Origin: Jimgerdemannia flammicorona
Taxonomy: Eukaryota > Mucoromycota > Endogonomycetes > Endogonales > Endogonaceae
Direction: 5' to 3'
DNA length: 16,038 bases
Assembly (NCBI GenBank): GCA_003990745.1
Contig: RBNI01003352.1
Span: forward strand, 1 to 16,038
The translations under genes were made by a program, and so were the position numbers. How positions within the stretch are numbered: the stretch's first letter is position 1; each line of letters begins with the position of its first letter. Positions 1 to 9,977 of this stretch are shown piece by piece. The notes under the pieces are model-generated. The model did not search any database, had not been told where the DNA came from, and saw only the letters and a program-made list of their open reading frames with translations.

Positions 1-68
1 TTTTTTATAGTCACTTGGACTCCCTTTATTAACTGATGTCTATAGTAATATTGATACAGCCTAAGCCC
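1..68 (-). other. 3' UTR and oligo-A tail of LINE copy A
   Basis: The minus-strand sequence after the ORF2 stop (69-71) is a short 3' UTR ending in at least six A residues at the window edge. The same UTR occurs in copy C at 13231-13292 with few differences, which defines the 3' end of the family. Confidence 0.85.
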
Positions 69-3000
69 TCAACCAATCCCACAGGAAACCCCCTCCCCCC
101 CTCTCTCCCTAGTCCTTATAAATGACACCCCATCCACCATCACCACAACTCTACCACCACTCTTCTCCACAATCCTCCTTACTAGTCCCTTGTGTCCCCC
201 CCCTTGGGGCCTCAACCAATCCACCATGCCTTGAAGAGCTCAAGTATCAGCTCCTCCCATCTCACTACCCTCAGTCTCACTGGCCTCTGGGGGCCCTCCT
301 CAAAGGTGCTCCGCCAGTGCTCCGCGAGCTCCACCCATATTGCTATGGCCCAACCAACCATCAGCCACTCATTTCCCACCCTCCCCACCAGCCTCGACTG
401 CAGTGCCACCCACTGCCCACCCACCTCAGGGTCAGGCGCCGACACTCCCAACCTCTCCCCAACTACCTTCCAAAAATTCTCCATACTCTTGCACTCCCCC
501 AGCCAATGTTCAGGAGTCTGCACCACCCCTCCCTCCTGCCCTACATTATAACACTCCTCACAATCAAAAACCCTGCCATCCACCAGATGACCTGCCCTAA
601 AGTTTAGCATCACATTTCAATGCAACAGCCTCCACTATGCTACCCAGAGTTTTGGTGAGAGCCACCTTGACACAACCTTGCTCCAAGACTAGATGCCTGC
701 CCAGTCCCATCTCTCCCTGATCCCAGCCCCTTGCCAGGTCTCCAGCCAAAGGTCCTGCCCCAGACCCCTAAGGCACTCCATGCCCTCCTCTAAGCGGAAG
801 TCCTCAACCAGATTCCCTCCCAACAAGAGCCTGTCCCACCTCTACATCTCCGGACCCCAGTCCTCATCTCCTTCAGTACCTTGCCAATGAATCCCAATGC
901 GATGGGCCCCATCTACCACTCCCCACCAGAATCCTTTGTATCTCATCCTCTGGCTACCATCCAAGGCCACCAAGGACAGTAGATCCCCTGAGCCACCCCA
1001 TGGCGACACCCTCGCCTCCCACAAATGCTGCATCAGGGGCACCCATTCTCCTCCTCTCAACTCACTAGCCCTCTTCATCCACCAAGCCCTCAAGCAGAGT
1101 AGCCTCTTGGGAAAGTCCACCAGGCCAAGTCCTCCACGATCCACAAGTAATGCCAGTACCTCCCAACCAATCTGACTCTGGTGTCCAGCCCAGAGCCAAG
1201 AATGGGCCATCTTGAGAAGCTTCTTAACCACCCACTTAGGGAAGTCTAAATGGTAGCCCAGATACCAAAGCTTCAGCATCCAATACACATTCAGAACAGT
1301 CATCCTTCCTGCTAGTGACACCTGTCTACCACCCCAACTTGTCAGTACTTTCCCCCATTCTACCAGCTTGCACTCCCACCACTCCTTGGGAAGTAAAGAG
1401 CCATACACTGAGAAATAGATACCCAAGTACCGTACTACCTCACCAGCCAGGACAATTGTTCCAATGACATCCCCACCTATGACTCCTTCCCCAAGGACCA
1501 TTGTCTCATACTTGTGCCAGTTGAGTTTTGCCCCAGAGTATCTCTCATACCACTCAACTATCTCCTTGAGCATAGCTACATCCACCACCGAGCCCAACCC
1601 AACCACCATATTATCGGCAAAGGCCCCCACCTTCCAGTTGATGCCCAAGATATTCAGTCCACCAACTCTCTGCCAGATCTGATCCAACAACAGCTCCAGG
1701 GCGAAGGCATAAAGGATAGGTGACAGTAGATCCCCCTGAGGCACTCCCCTCCCCAAGAGGAAAGAAGCCCCCCTGTGTCCATTTGCCAGAATCACAGCCC
1801 TACTCCCTTCCAGTAATCCAATAAGTGACTGACACACAACCACTGGTACCCCAATGTGCTCCAGTACCTTCTCTAACCAAACTCTCTGGACCCTATCATA
1901 GGCCTTCTCCTGGTCCAGGAAGACCAAGTGGCCATTTACCTCTGCAGCCCTAGTACCTTCAATGACCCCGTGAACTTATGCCATGCCATCTCGGATCAGT
2001 CGGCCTCCTACAAAGCCTTGCTGCTCCTTCCCTAGCACCTGTTGGGCCACCCCCTGTAGCCTCACCACCAGAATTTTGGTGACCAGCTTGCGGTCCATAT
2101 CCAGCAACATAATTGGCCTCCAGTTCTTTCAGTCCTCCCTGCACCCTTTGTCCTTGTACAGCAGAGATATCAGCCCTAACTGCTGCCCTCCAATCCACTC
2201 CCCAGTACTGATGACCTCATCACACATCAGTGACATCTCCTCCAGAACCTCCTCTACAGATGCCATATGTTTCCAAAAGTCCCAAGACAAACCATCCTCC
2301 CCAGGTGCCATCTCCAGGGTTGTGGATGCCAGAACTCGAAGGATCTCCTCTCCCAAAACCGGTTGGCCAAGATCCCCCAACCCTGCTGCAGGATCAGGGT
2401 GCCATTCTTCCAGATGCCACTCAATGTCCTGCGCTACCTCCCCTCCCTCCTCTTCACTCCAGAGGTTGCTCCAGCAGGTGCTCAGCTGGCCAAGGATCCC
2501 CTGCACACCTAATACTATCTCTCTCTCATCGTTAAGAACTCCTTCCCACTGGTGTCTTGCTCCCCTAGCATGAAGGAGATGGGACAAAAACTTCGTGGGC
2601 CTTTCTCCTTCTTCCAATCCCTGCCACCGTAGCCTTGCTGCCATAGCCTGAGCTTGTACCGCTTCCTCCTTCCTCAACAAATCCTGCAGCTCTACCACTT
2701 CCAGCTTAGCCTGCTTAGTCTTCCAGTCCAAAACCTCCTCCTCCTCCAGTAGCCCAGCCCAATTCAAAAGTAGTCTTTCTAGTCTCCTAGATGCCCAATG
2801 AACTTGTCTCCTCTGCTGAGCACCTCGCTCCCTCCCTGCTTCCCCCCAGTACCTCTGAGCTTCGGATTTCAGTCTACGCCACCTATCACCAATTCTCATC
2901 CTGTCTTGCCTCCAATTATTGACCTTGGATTGTACCTCTACCACCCACACATTCTACAGGTCCACCTCACCCAGCAGCAAAGAGTTCAGATGCCAATGTC

Positions 3001-3730
3001 CTGGCCCCTCTCCGCTCCCTCCAAACCTCCCTCCTCCCCGAATACTCCAGTGATCTGACCAGGGGTACCACTCGACCTCCATCATCTTCCAAACTGTATC
3101 GCCCCAACACTCAGCAGTCAGCATCCAATCAATCCTAGTACCAAGTCCTCCCACCCAGTGAGTATACAGATGTTGATCCCCATCCTGAAGTTGCATGGCA
3201 TCCACCAGTGAGCTGAGCCTTTCCACCTCTTCCCAGTCCTCCAATCCCCCACTTCTTCCTACCATACCCCATCCCCCATCAGTTCTGTCCAGTCTACTCT
3301 CCTGTACCATATTAAAATCACCCCCCAGACAATCCACCCCAGCCTCAACCAAGAGCTCAGAATCCTACAAATCTCCAATCCATGCCACTCGGGACCCCCT
3401 CTCAGCCGGGCAATAGCAAGATCCCACCACAATTGAGTTCCATCCAGGCCTCTGCCATGTTCTCCACACTAATCTACTACCCCAATGTCCAGTGTCTGCA
3501 ATGTCCCCTTTCCTCTTCCTAACCAGGATTCTCACTTTACCCTACCAAACTGCCTCCCTACCCCACTCTCTTGTCCATTCCAGTCCATCTTCCTCCCCCT
3601 CACACCATATATCTTGAAGTAAGAAGAGATCCACCTCCAGTTTCTTCAGCCATCCAAAAATCATACATCTCCTCCCAGTCCCCCTAAGCCCATTGATGTT
3701 CAAAGAAAAAATGTTGGTTGTACTATTCAT
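69..3730 (-). pseudogene. LINE A ORF2: endonuclease / reverse transcriptase / zf-RVT polyprotein, broken
   Basis: About 1220 codons. The start ATG at 3730 is chosen because the first eleven residues (MNSTTNIFSLN) recur at the ORF2 start of copy B. Domains in order: an AP-type endonuclease (LNINGLR and LLQD near the N-terminus, GGDFNMV near 3300, RIDW near 3140, SDHWSI near 3060); a Glu/Arg-rich linker; reverse transcriptase (APGEDGLSWDFWKH, FVGGRLI, FLDQEKAYDRV near 1920, GVPQGD near 1740, and a catalytic motif reading FADN at 1610-1621, where FADD is expected); then a C-terminal zf-RVT finger, CEEC...HWLGEC near 500. Nine in-frame stops lie at 3542, 3365, 2954, 2129, 1976, 842, 689, 617 and 212. 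Where copy C can be compared, several correspond to Trp or Arg codons. One 1-nt loss in a G run near 200 shifts the last 40 codons. The D-to-N change would by itself abolish polymerisation. Confidence 0.93.
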
Positions 3731-3762
3731 AGTGAAATATTGATAGTGTTGATATCCCACAT
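3731..3762 (-). other. 32-nt gap between LINE A ORF1 and ORF2
   Basis: This gap separates the ORF1 stop (TAG, 3763-3765) from the ORF2 ATG (3730). The two ORFs are in different frames. The gap in copy B has exactly the same length (6328-6359) although its sequence has diverged. In copy A a minicistron begins at the ATG directly after the ORF1 stop, and its TGA overlaps the ORF2 ATG. Copy B lacks this minicistron. Conserved spacing fits translation by termination and reinitiation, which is an inference. Confidence 0.5.
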
Positions 3763-5550
3763 CTATAATTCCATGCTCACTTCCTCTCCAGCCAGATCTA
3801 GGTTCCGTTCCACTGCAATCTCATCCTCTACATTTTGCTGTTTGTCTAGCACTGCCAACAATTCTGCACAGTCCTCACTATCCACTATCTCCATTGATGC
3901 CCAGTGCTCCTCACACACTACCTACCACTTTGCTAGTCCCTTCCACAGCCCCCACAGATAAGCTGCCCTCTCATTAGCAATACCCAAGAGCATTGCCTCC
4001 CTCGCCTCGGTGATCTCATACTCCTCCACCTCCAAAAGAGCTGCCATCATCTCATCTCGCAACTTTCTCATGACCTCTTCTCCTCGCAACACTCACCCCC
4101 AGAATTCCTCACTAATTACTCAGAAGTCGATCTCTCCCAATTCCTTAGCTGCCACATTTTGCAGTGCCCTCAATAGCCACTTCTCCCCCCCAACTACCTC
4201 TGCTGCCTGTACCAACTCTGCCTCTCCTTTCTTTCTCTCCTCAGTTCACACAGACTCATCCCAGCCATCCTCTGACACATCCTCCAACTCCCCCTCTCCC
4301 ACCTCGGGAACACCATACTGGATCAGATTATCATCTGCCATTGCTATGTCCACTACCACCTCCTCCGGCCCCTGTCCCCCACTCTCCTTCATCTTCCCCT
4401 CTTGCTGCCCAGTCTCTGCCCAGATGCTAGCACTCGCTCCAGCACCCTCCTCTGTAGCCCCTGCCCTTTGACCCCCATCCAAACTGGCCAGCAAATCCTT
4501 CTGCAGCTGTCTCCCCTTTGCCTTCTCCCAGAGCACCTTGTCTATTCGCACCTTCTTGCCCTCAATCACCTCCACTACCATCCTAGCCTCGTAAGCCCTC
4601 CAAGCCCTTTGCCTCCTCTCCACAGCCCCCGCTAAGTCCTCAAGCGCCTCCAGCAGGTCCTCCTCCTCTTCCTCTGACCCCTTCACCCTCGAAACCTTAC
4701 ACTCCACTGGGCCCCACTTCAATGCCACTGGCCAGTCCCTAGCCTTCCCAGTATTCTCCATCCCAAACAGCCTCAGCTGGACGTCCACATCACCTGTCCT
4801 GAGCTCAGTCCCCTCCCATACCCTGAACCCAATGTCAACCACCTTGCCATACTCTTTCACCACATCTGTGACCAGCCTCCTTACCTCCTCCTTCTTCACT
4901 ATTGGCAAGTCTGCAATCACCAGATGAACCACTCGGGGATCCCAATGCATACACCTCGCCATTGGCACCGAAATCCCTCCAACCACCACACCCTTCTCCA
5001 CTGCCTCCAGTAGCAAACCCTCCTCTTCAAACCCCATCTCGACTGCCTCCAGCTTCTTCAAAAACTTAACCAAGGCCACACCTTTCACCTCGCTAGCCAG
5101 CAGCCCCAGCACCATCTTTGCCATCACTGCCAAGCTATAGAAGCACAGTGTGACGGTGAATTCCGATCTAGATTTTTTGAGTAACAGGGCTGCCACAAGG
5201 CCCGTCACACCATCAGCCAGGTCCCCGGGTCTCGCGCCGCTCCCCTGTCCAGGTCCCCCATCAGCCGTCACATCTGGATTTTTTTCCAGATTGCCTGTCC
5301 CACCACCATCAGCAGTCACTGCCTCAGCCACTACACCTCCAGCCCCACTATGCTGTCCCCCCAGTGGAGAGGTCTCCTTGCCACTCGAGGTAGTAGCTGC
5401 CTTCCCCAGCTCCAGCCAGCCATCTAGCCCAGTTGTCTGCTTTCCCATCCTGACTTTCTCTGTGAAGGTCATCCTCCCTCCCCCATGCGGCCTTGCACCT
5501 CCTCTGCCACCACCCCTGGCCCCACATCCCCTCATCAAAGCACTCAGCAT
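3763..5550 (-). pseudogene. LINE A ORF1: RNA-binding-type protein with RRM-like region, broken
   Basis: A frame of 596 codons, open for 434 codons and then interrupted by TGA at 4246, TGA at 4120, TGA at 4093 and TAG at 3922 before the terminal TAG at 3763. The continuation is real: the segment after the first stop aligns without gaps to copy B ORF1 (ERAAYLW against EQAAYCW). Layout: a Gly/Arg-rich N-terminus (residues 1-30), a low-complexity region, a strongly conserved block GNLEKNPDVT (86-95), a hydrophobic helical stretch (about 115-160), a possible RRM-like fold (about 205-265, LVIADLP followed by a helix and TGDVDVQLRL), and an acidic, charged helical region (about 290-350). LINE ORF1 proteins usually bind element RNA as chaperones; the RRM assignment here is by eye and uncertain. 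The ATG at 5550 is the first plausible start after the 5' UTR. Confidence 0.8.
5272..5291. other. Hairpin within the conserved ORF1 block, copy A
   Basis: A perfect 7-bp inverted repeat (ATCTGGA / TCCAGAT) encloses six T residues on the plus strand. On the coding strand it lies inside the codons for GNLEKNPDVT. The identical 20-nt sequence is present in copy B at 8007-8026, although the surrounding DNA has diverged strongly. Confidence 0.7.
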
Positions 5551-5700
5551 GCCAATACCAGCACCTTGACCCCCCCCACATGTTGCCAGTCAAAGGCACT
5601 GGGGCTCCCCTGCCCAGTACGCTCACCAGAATACATGTTGCTCACCATCTTGATAGCACCAATACTTGAAGATGTTGTCAAAAGTGTTGTCTGAGTCTTG
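5551..5700 (-). other. Probable 5' UTR of LINE copy A
   Basis: This sequence lies between the ORF1 start and the point where copy B resumes. Patches match the 5' end of copy B (for example GTTGTCAAAAGTGTT here and AGTTCAAAAGTGT near 8430), so both copies seem to preserve the family's 5' end. The exact boundary is uncertain by about 20 nt. An internal promoter is expected in this position for LINEs, but I recognise no motif. Confidence 0.5.
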
Positions 5701-6327
5701 TGTCACCCAAATGGTACTGTCAGCTGTCAGTATTCAGTTGATTCTTATACCTAGTCTATTTACTCAGTATATGTAAATCCTCTTTGCTCCCTACTACATT
5801 CTGCCCATATCTCCCAAAGAGCTAAGGTTCTCTACCTCCTCTCATATATCCAGACCACCAGCACTCCTCTCTCCATCAGTTCTATCTAACTGAAAATCCT
5901 ACACCATATTGAAGTCATCTCTCAGAACATCCACCTTATCCTCCAAGAATGTGCCCTCCTCTAAGAGATCCTTAATTCATGTAATCTGCTTACCCCTAAC
6001 TACAGGGCAGTAGTAAGAGCCAACTCTCACTAGTTCTCACCATGGTTGATACCATTCCCCCTATACCAAATGGTCTCTTCAGCTCCTGATTCCACTCAAA
6101 TCCCCTCTACTACTCTATATCAAAACTGCCACTTTGCCCATTCAAGCTATAGCTCCTCCTCATTCTCTAGTCCACTCTACCTGATCTACATCATCCTCAC
6201 AATATACATCCTGCAGCAGAAAGAGATCAGCCTCCAATCCCTTCAGCCAAGTGAAAATGTTCTTTTACTACCCAGAGCCCCTTAACCTATTCACATTCAG
6301 AGAAAAAATGTTAGTTGTACTGTTCAT
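5701..6327 (-). pseudogene. LINE B ORF2 fragment: AP-type endonuclease N-terminus
   Basis: It begins with MNSTTNIFSLNVNRLRG (ATG at 6327), matching the ORF2 start of copy A. It continues with FLLQDVYCE, DDFNMV and LDRTDGE near 5900, and a degraded counterpart of the TRIDWMLTA segment near 5740. Several in-frame stops interrupt it, including two in a row where copy A has Arg-Arg. Similarity to the copy A endonuclease stops at about 5701, before the SDH motif. This is the breakpoint made by copy A. Confidence 0.8.
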
Positions 6328-6359
6328 TGGGAATAATATTTAGAAGTACTCTACATCCT

Positions 6360-8312
6360 CTACAAATCCACATTCATCTCCTCTCTTACCACATCTAAGT
6401 TATGTTCAGCAGCCACTTCCTCCTCTGTAGCCATCTTTGCCTCCAATCCAACCAGAAGTTCAGCCATCTCCCCATCCTCCTTCTCCTTAAACTCCTCCTA
6501 ATACTCCAGGCAGGCCTCCTGCCAGAGCTGCAATCCATAACACTCTGCCCAACAGTATGCAGCCTGCTCACCAGCAACAATTGCCAGCTCAGCCTCCCTC
6601 TCCTTATCAACCTCATACCCCTCCTTCTTCAGGAAAACCACAAGTACCTCTGCCTTCAGTACCTCCACCACTCCATCACCATGCAGAATCTGCACCCAAT
6701 GCTCCTCACTCATCACCCTCAGGTCAACTTTACCCAACTTCTCAGCTGCAAAGTTGTTCATCATCTGGCTCATCCACAGTAGGTTTCCCACCTCCTTCTC
6801 TCTTGGAGATACTGGTCTTTTTGTACTCAGCATTGTGGTATCTGCTCCTGTACTTGCAATCTCATCCCACTTCTCCTCCATCACATCCACCAGCTCATCC
6901 TTATCAACTGCCACTATCTGACTCCCTTTTGCCATATCTGGAACCCCAAAGTATACCCACTGGGCTCTATGTATCAGCACATCCTCTGCTGTCCAGCTCC
7001 TCACAGCAGAACCTTGTCTGATAAGAGAGAGAGTGCTATCCAAGTCCTATTCCCAGACTTCAAAAGTACCATCCATATAAGGATCATTATGCAGTGGCTT
7101 CCCTGCCCCATTCGGACCCTTCTTAACATCTGCTCTTCTCTTATTGACCCAGACACTTGCTTTGGTACCCCCAGACTCCTCAATATCACTCACATTCTTC
7201 TCTGCCCTTCCTTCCAGGCTTGTCAACAACTCTCACTACCTCTTGTACCCCTGAGCCCTCTTCTACTGCCTCTTATCAGTGCAGAGATGTTTCCTATCTA
7301 CAATCCCCAAATATATCAACTCCACATATATCTTTCAGGCCTTTGCTCTCTACTTGACTGCTCCACTCATCTCTTCTAAAGCCTTCAACAGATCCTCCTC
7401 CTCCTCCTCACTTCTCTTCATCCTTAACATCTTATAGATGAAAGCCCCCCACAGCATTACTAAAGGCCAGTCACTTGTCTTCCCAGTAGCCTCTTTTTCA
7501 GTCAACTGAATCCTGATATCAACATCACCAGTCCTGAAAGTAGTTCCCTCTTATATCTGAAATTTAATATCCACCACATTGCTATACTCTGCCATCACCT
7601 TCTCAATCCTTCTTCTGGTCTCTATCATTATCATTATAGGTACCCTCTTTACTAGTAGCTGAACCACTCTGAGGTCTCACCTTAAGCACTACACTATAGA
7701 GACCACTACCTCTCCTATAGCTACTCCAGTCTTCAATACTTCCTCTAGCAGACCTGCCTCCTCAAAATCCACCTCAACCTCCTCCAATCTCTTCAGAAAC
7801 TTCACTGAGACAGCTCCTGCCATCTGTTTCAAGATAATCCCCAGAACTATCCTCACTGTCACTGCTAGGCCCCAGAAGCACAAAGTTGCTACAAACTCTA
7901 AGATCAACTTCTTGAGTAATAGTACTACTACCAGTTCTGTCACACTATCTACCAGGTCCCCCTTCCTCTTTAGGCCCATCTGCCCAGCTCTACCATCAAT
8001 AGTCACATCTGGATTTTTTTCCAGATTTCCAGTTATGCCACTATTAGCAGTCCTTCTCTTACTTCTAGCTACTGCTCCACTAGTCTTTCTATCCACCAGC
8101 TGAGGTCCAGCACCTTCTACTTCTCCTTCCCTCTGCTTTCTCTTTCCTCCTGCCTGCCCACCATGAGCACCAACAGACCATCCTCTAGTCTTCAGTATAT
8201 CTACAAAGCTCCTCTCTCTCTGCTCTCCTGCTCCTTCTCTAGTACTACTACTACTGCCTGAACTGCCCTGTCCACTCAGTTCACCAAAAGACCCTATCTC
8301 TAGTCCATACTC
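6360..8312 (-). pseudogene. LINE B ORF1, full length and decayed
   Basis: One frame of about 650 codons with roughly ten stops, the first at 7689 and the natural terminator at 6360-6362. The upstream limit at 8312 is set by an in-frame TGA at 8313-8315, which may itself be a decayed codon, so the true start is unknown. It aligns with copy A ORF1: GNLEKNPDVT (codons overlapping 8007-8026), DLVDSVTELV, LLLKK, CFWGLAV, VDIKFQI, TGDVDIRIQL, SEEEEEDLLKALEEMSGAV, and the C-terminal EQAAYCW segment. Relative to copy A it has about 50 extra residues between the acidic region and the C-terminal helices (NKRRADVKKGPNGAGK through KGSQIVAVDKDELVD), so it belongs to a distinct subfamily. Confidence 0.75.
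8007..8026. other. Hairpin within the conserved ORF1 block, copy B
   Basis: The same 7-bp stem and six-T loop as in copy A at 5272-5291, without a single change, in an otherwise heavily mutated element. Confidence 0.7.
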
Positions 8313-8556
8313 TCATCTGATATGTTGTCAGTTGAAGGCTCCAGATCTATCTGACCTAGTATGCATATTGGCTTACTTGTTAGTTGCTATAACCTTAGTA
8401 TCTTTCTCTAATAAATAGTTCAAAAGTGTGTTTCAAAGTTTATATTATGTGAATAATTAGTGCTCTGAATAAGTCAATTTGAATCAAATCCAGATTCGAT
8501 TTATTACATAATAGTTTGATCTGAATCTCAAATCTGAAGCCATCTAAATCAACTTG

Positions 8557-8838
8557 AATTAATCTGAATCACTCTATCTGAATTACTCCATCTGAATCAC
8601 TCATCTGAATCACTCTATCCAAATCACCCCATCCAAATCACTCAATCCAAATCACTCAATCTGAATTACTCAATCTGAATCACTCAATCTGAATCACTCA
8701 ATCTAAATCCTCCAATTCAAATTCTCCAATTTGAATCCTCCAATTTGAATCCTTCAATCTGAATCCTCATTCAAATCCTTCAACCAAATCCTTCAATCCA
8801 AATCCTCCAATCCAAATCCTCCAATCTGAATCCTCCAC
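8557..8838. repeat. 14-bp imperfect minisatellite, about 20 units
   Basis: The tandem unit is close to GAATCACTCAATCT. A first block (to about 8700) has CACTC in the core and a second block (8700-8838) has CCTCC, so the array has two variants. Related, poorly spaced copies begin near 8460. It lies between the 5' end of LINE B and the hAT remnant. It could be a subterminal repeat of the hAT element or an independent minisatellite. Confidence 0.8.
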
Positions 8839-8861
8839 ATGACTCATATACTAGATGTATC

Positions 8862-8926
8862 TATATATATAATATATATATATATACAAACACACATATA
8901 TATACATACAAACACATATCAACAGA
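8862..8926. repeat. TA/CA-rich microsatellite
   Basis: Alternating TA and CATA dinucleotide tracts (TATATATAATATATATATATA followed by CACACATATATATACATAC, written here in parts) with no coding signal. It directly follows the 14-bp minisatellite. Confidence 0.8.
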
Positions 8927-9557
8927 TCAGTCTTCAACAGTTCGCAATACCAATAATGCTTCAAATCAAACATCTCTGATAGTTCCACACTTTCCACACA
9001 ATCCTTATTCTGAAATCTGGCAATATTGTGCTAAGATAGAAGATGATGTTGTTTGTAATTATTGCAGGTAAAAAATTAAGATGCACCTATTAATACATAT
9101 AACTGATACTTTTGTTTGACACACACATGATACTGTTTCATCCACCCCCATAAACTGTACCAGCCAGAAGTTCAAAATGCTTGGTGGTATGACTTTAAAC
9201 ATATATCAATATATAAAAGACAAGTACTCTGACAAAAATCAAAAAGAACATAAAGACAAATAAAATTGACATCTAAGCTATGGTGAGTATGTTTATCTAA
9301 TTGTCTGACTATTTCTGTACCAATAACTCTATTTAATCAAAAATATTTAGCCATACTCTTTGGCAGAATTTTGAAATCAGCTCATTTACTAGATTGTGTG
9401 CACAGACCAGCCATTTACAACCATCAAGAGTGATCAATTGCATAGTATCTTTGGCCTCCTCAAGTATGATTTATATTTGCTAAGTGCTGATACTATTTAC
9501 AAAGATATCCTGGAGGTCTATAAGAAGGAGTATAACAATCTTTACCAGATACTTCAG

Positions 9558-9690
9558 GTAAAATAAGAGCAGCACTGTGATCTTTGTAAGCTGAATTATA
9601 TATATATTTTTATAAAGAGCTCACCAATTTAACCTCACATTCAATAAGCAGAATTCAGTAGACAAAATTTTGTTTATGATCAATACATAG
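9558..9690 (+). other. Probable intron in the hAT transposase
   Basis: The left exon ends with ...LYQILQ before GTAAAATAAG, and the right exon resumes after ACATAG with ISLNVILFLGITSHWID. The length is 133 nt with stops in the frame, and the coding similarity on both sides is collinear with the family. Confidence 0.6.
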
Positions 9691-9861
9691 ATATCCCTCA
9701 ATGTAATTTTATTTCTGGGTATTACCAGTCATTGGATTGACCTCAATTGGTAGCTTAAATCTCTCACCCTTGACTTTGTCAAACTTGCTGGCCCTCATTC
9801 TGGAGACAATATCACAGATACTTTTATTAGTTATATCCAGGAGCTTGGGATCACAACCAAG

Positions 9862-9977
9862 GTAAAAAAGGGGGGCTTGTCATCAGGTTGGCATTTTGAG
9901 AGAGATCCTAAAACAAAACAGATTTTATTAGTTATTTATTTTTGTATAAATTTGCTAACTAAATATTTTAAGTATAG
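9862..9977 (+). other. Probable intron in the hAT transposase
   Basis: The left exon ends with QELGITTK before GTAAAAAAGG, and the right exon starts after AAGTATAG with ILAITMDNATNN. The length is 116 nt. This is a familiar join in hAT transposases, between the GpHsG segment and the TMDNA motif. Confidence 0.7.

Larger units (their letters stand above)
1..5700 (-). mobile_element. LINE copy A (non-LTR retrotransposon), near full length, inactive
   Basis: A non-LTR retrotransposon read on the minus strand. From its 3' end it has an oligo-A tail (T run at 1-6), a 3' UTR of about 60 nt, ORF2 (69-3730), a 32-nt gap, ORF1 (3763-5550) and about 150 nt of 5' UTR. The 3' end matches that of copy C (13231 onward) almost base for base, so the T run is the true tail. 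The 5' boundary near 5700 is placed where similarity to the 5' end of copy B (around 8437) stops and copy B's endonuclease sequence resumes. ORF1 has four internal stops and ORF2 nine plus one frameshift, so the copy cannot make its proteins. The clade is unresolved: there is an AP-type endonuclease, a zf-RVT finger and no RNase H that I can see. The target-site duplication would lie partly outside the window. Confidence 0.9.
5701..8437 (-). mobile_element. LINE copy B, old diverged relative, 5' part only
   Basis: This is a minus-strand copy of a related LINE subfamily. It contains a 5' UTR remnant, a full-length decayed ORF1 and roughly the first 200 codons of ORF2 (endonuclease). It ends within the endonuclease at about 5701, directly against the 5' end of copy A. 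The missing 3' part is therefore expected to the left of the window, on the far side of copy A. Divergence from A is heavy but almost entirely by substitution: ORF1 can be followed in one frame from 8312 to 6360. Only one CpG was found in 2.7 kb. Confidence 0.85.

Noticed and set aside
122..607. Long Pro/Ser/Thr-rich plus-strand open frames (also at 1983-2573, 4010-4471, 5150-5569, 13894-14391 and others)
   Set aside because: They lie antisense to LINE ORFs with clear domain content. Their Pro/Ser richness comes from the C-rich complement strand, and they show no domains of their own.
69..900. RNase H domain at the ORF2 C-terminus, as in many fungal Tad-type LINEs
   Set aside because: No RNase H motifs were seen in copy A or C. 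The C-terminus holds a zf-RVT finger and a short tail only.
3922..3924. A TAG in ORF1 that first seemed to be shared by copies A and B, suggesting a functional readthrough stop
   Set aside because: Ungapped alignment shows the stops are seven codons apart. Copy A's TAG faces a CAG in B, and B's TAG faces a TGG in A, so they are independent mutations.
4170..4245. A frameshift in copy A ORF1 at the G7 run
   Set aside because: Counting the run gives seven G, which keeps the frame from the TGA at 4246 onward. The interruption is caused by stops alone.
5266..5295. GNLEKNPDVT as a working 2A ribosome-skipping peptide
   Set aside because: The invariant Gly-Pro after Asn-Pro is absent in both copies (Asp-Val instead), so skipping is not expected. 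Only the conservation is worth notice.
8557..8838. CRISPR array
   Set aside because: The units are contiguous 14-bp imperfect repeats without unique spacers, in a eukaryotic transposon context.
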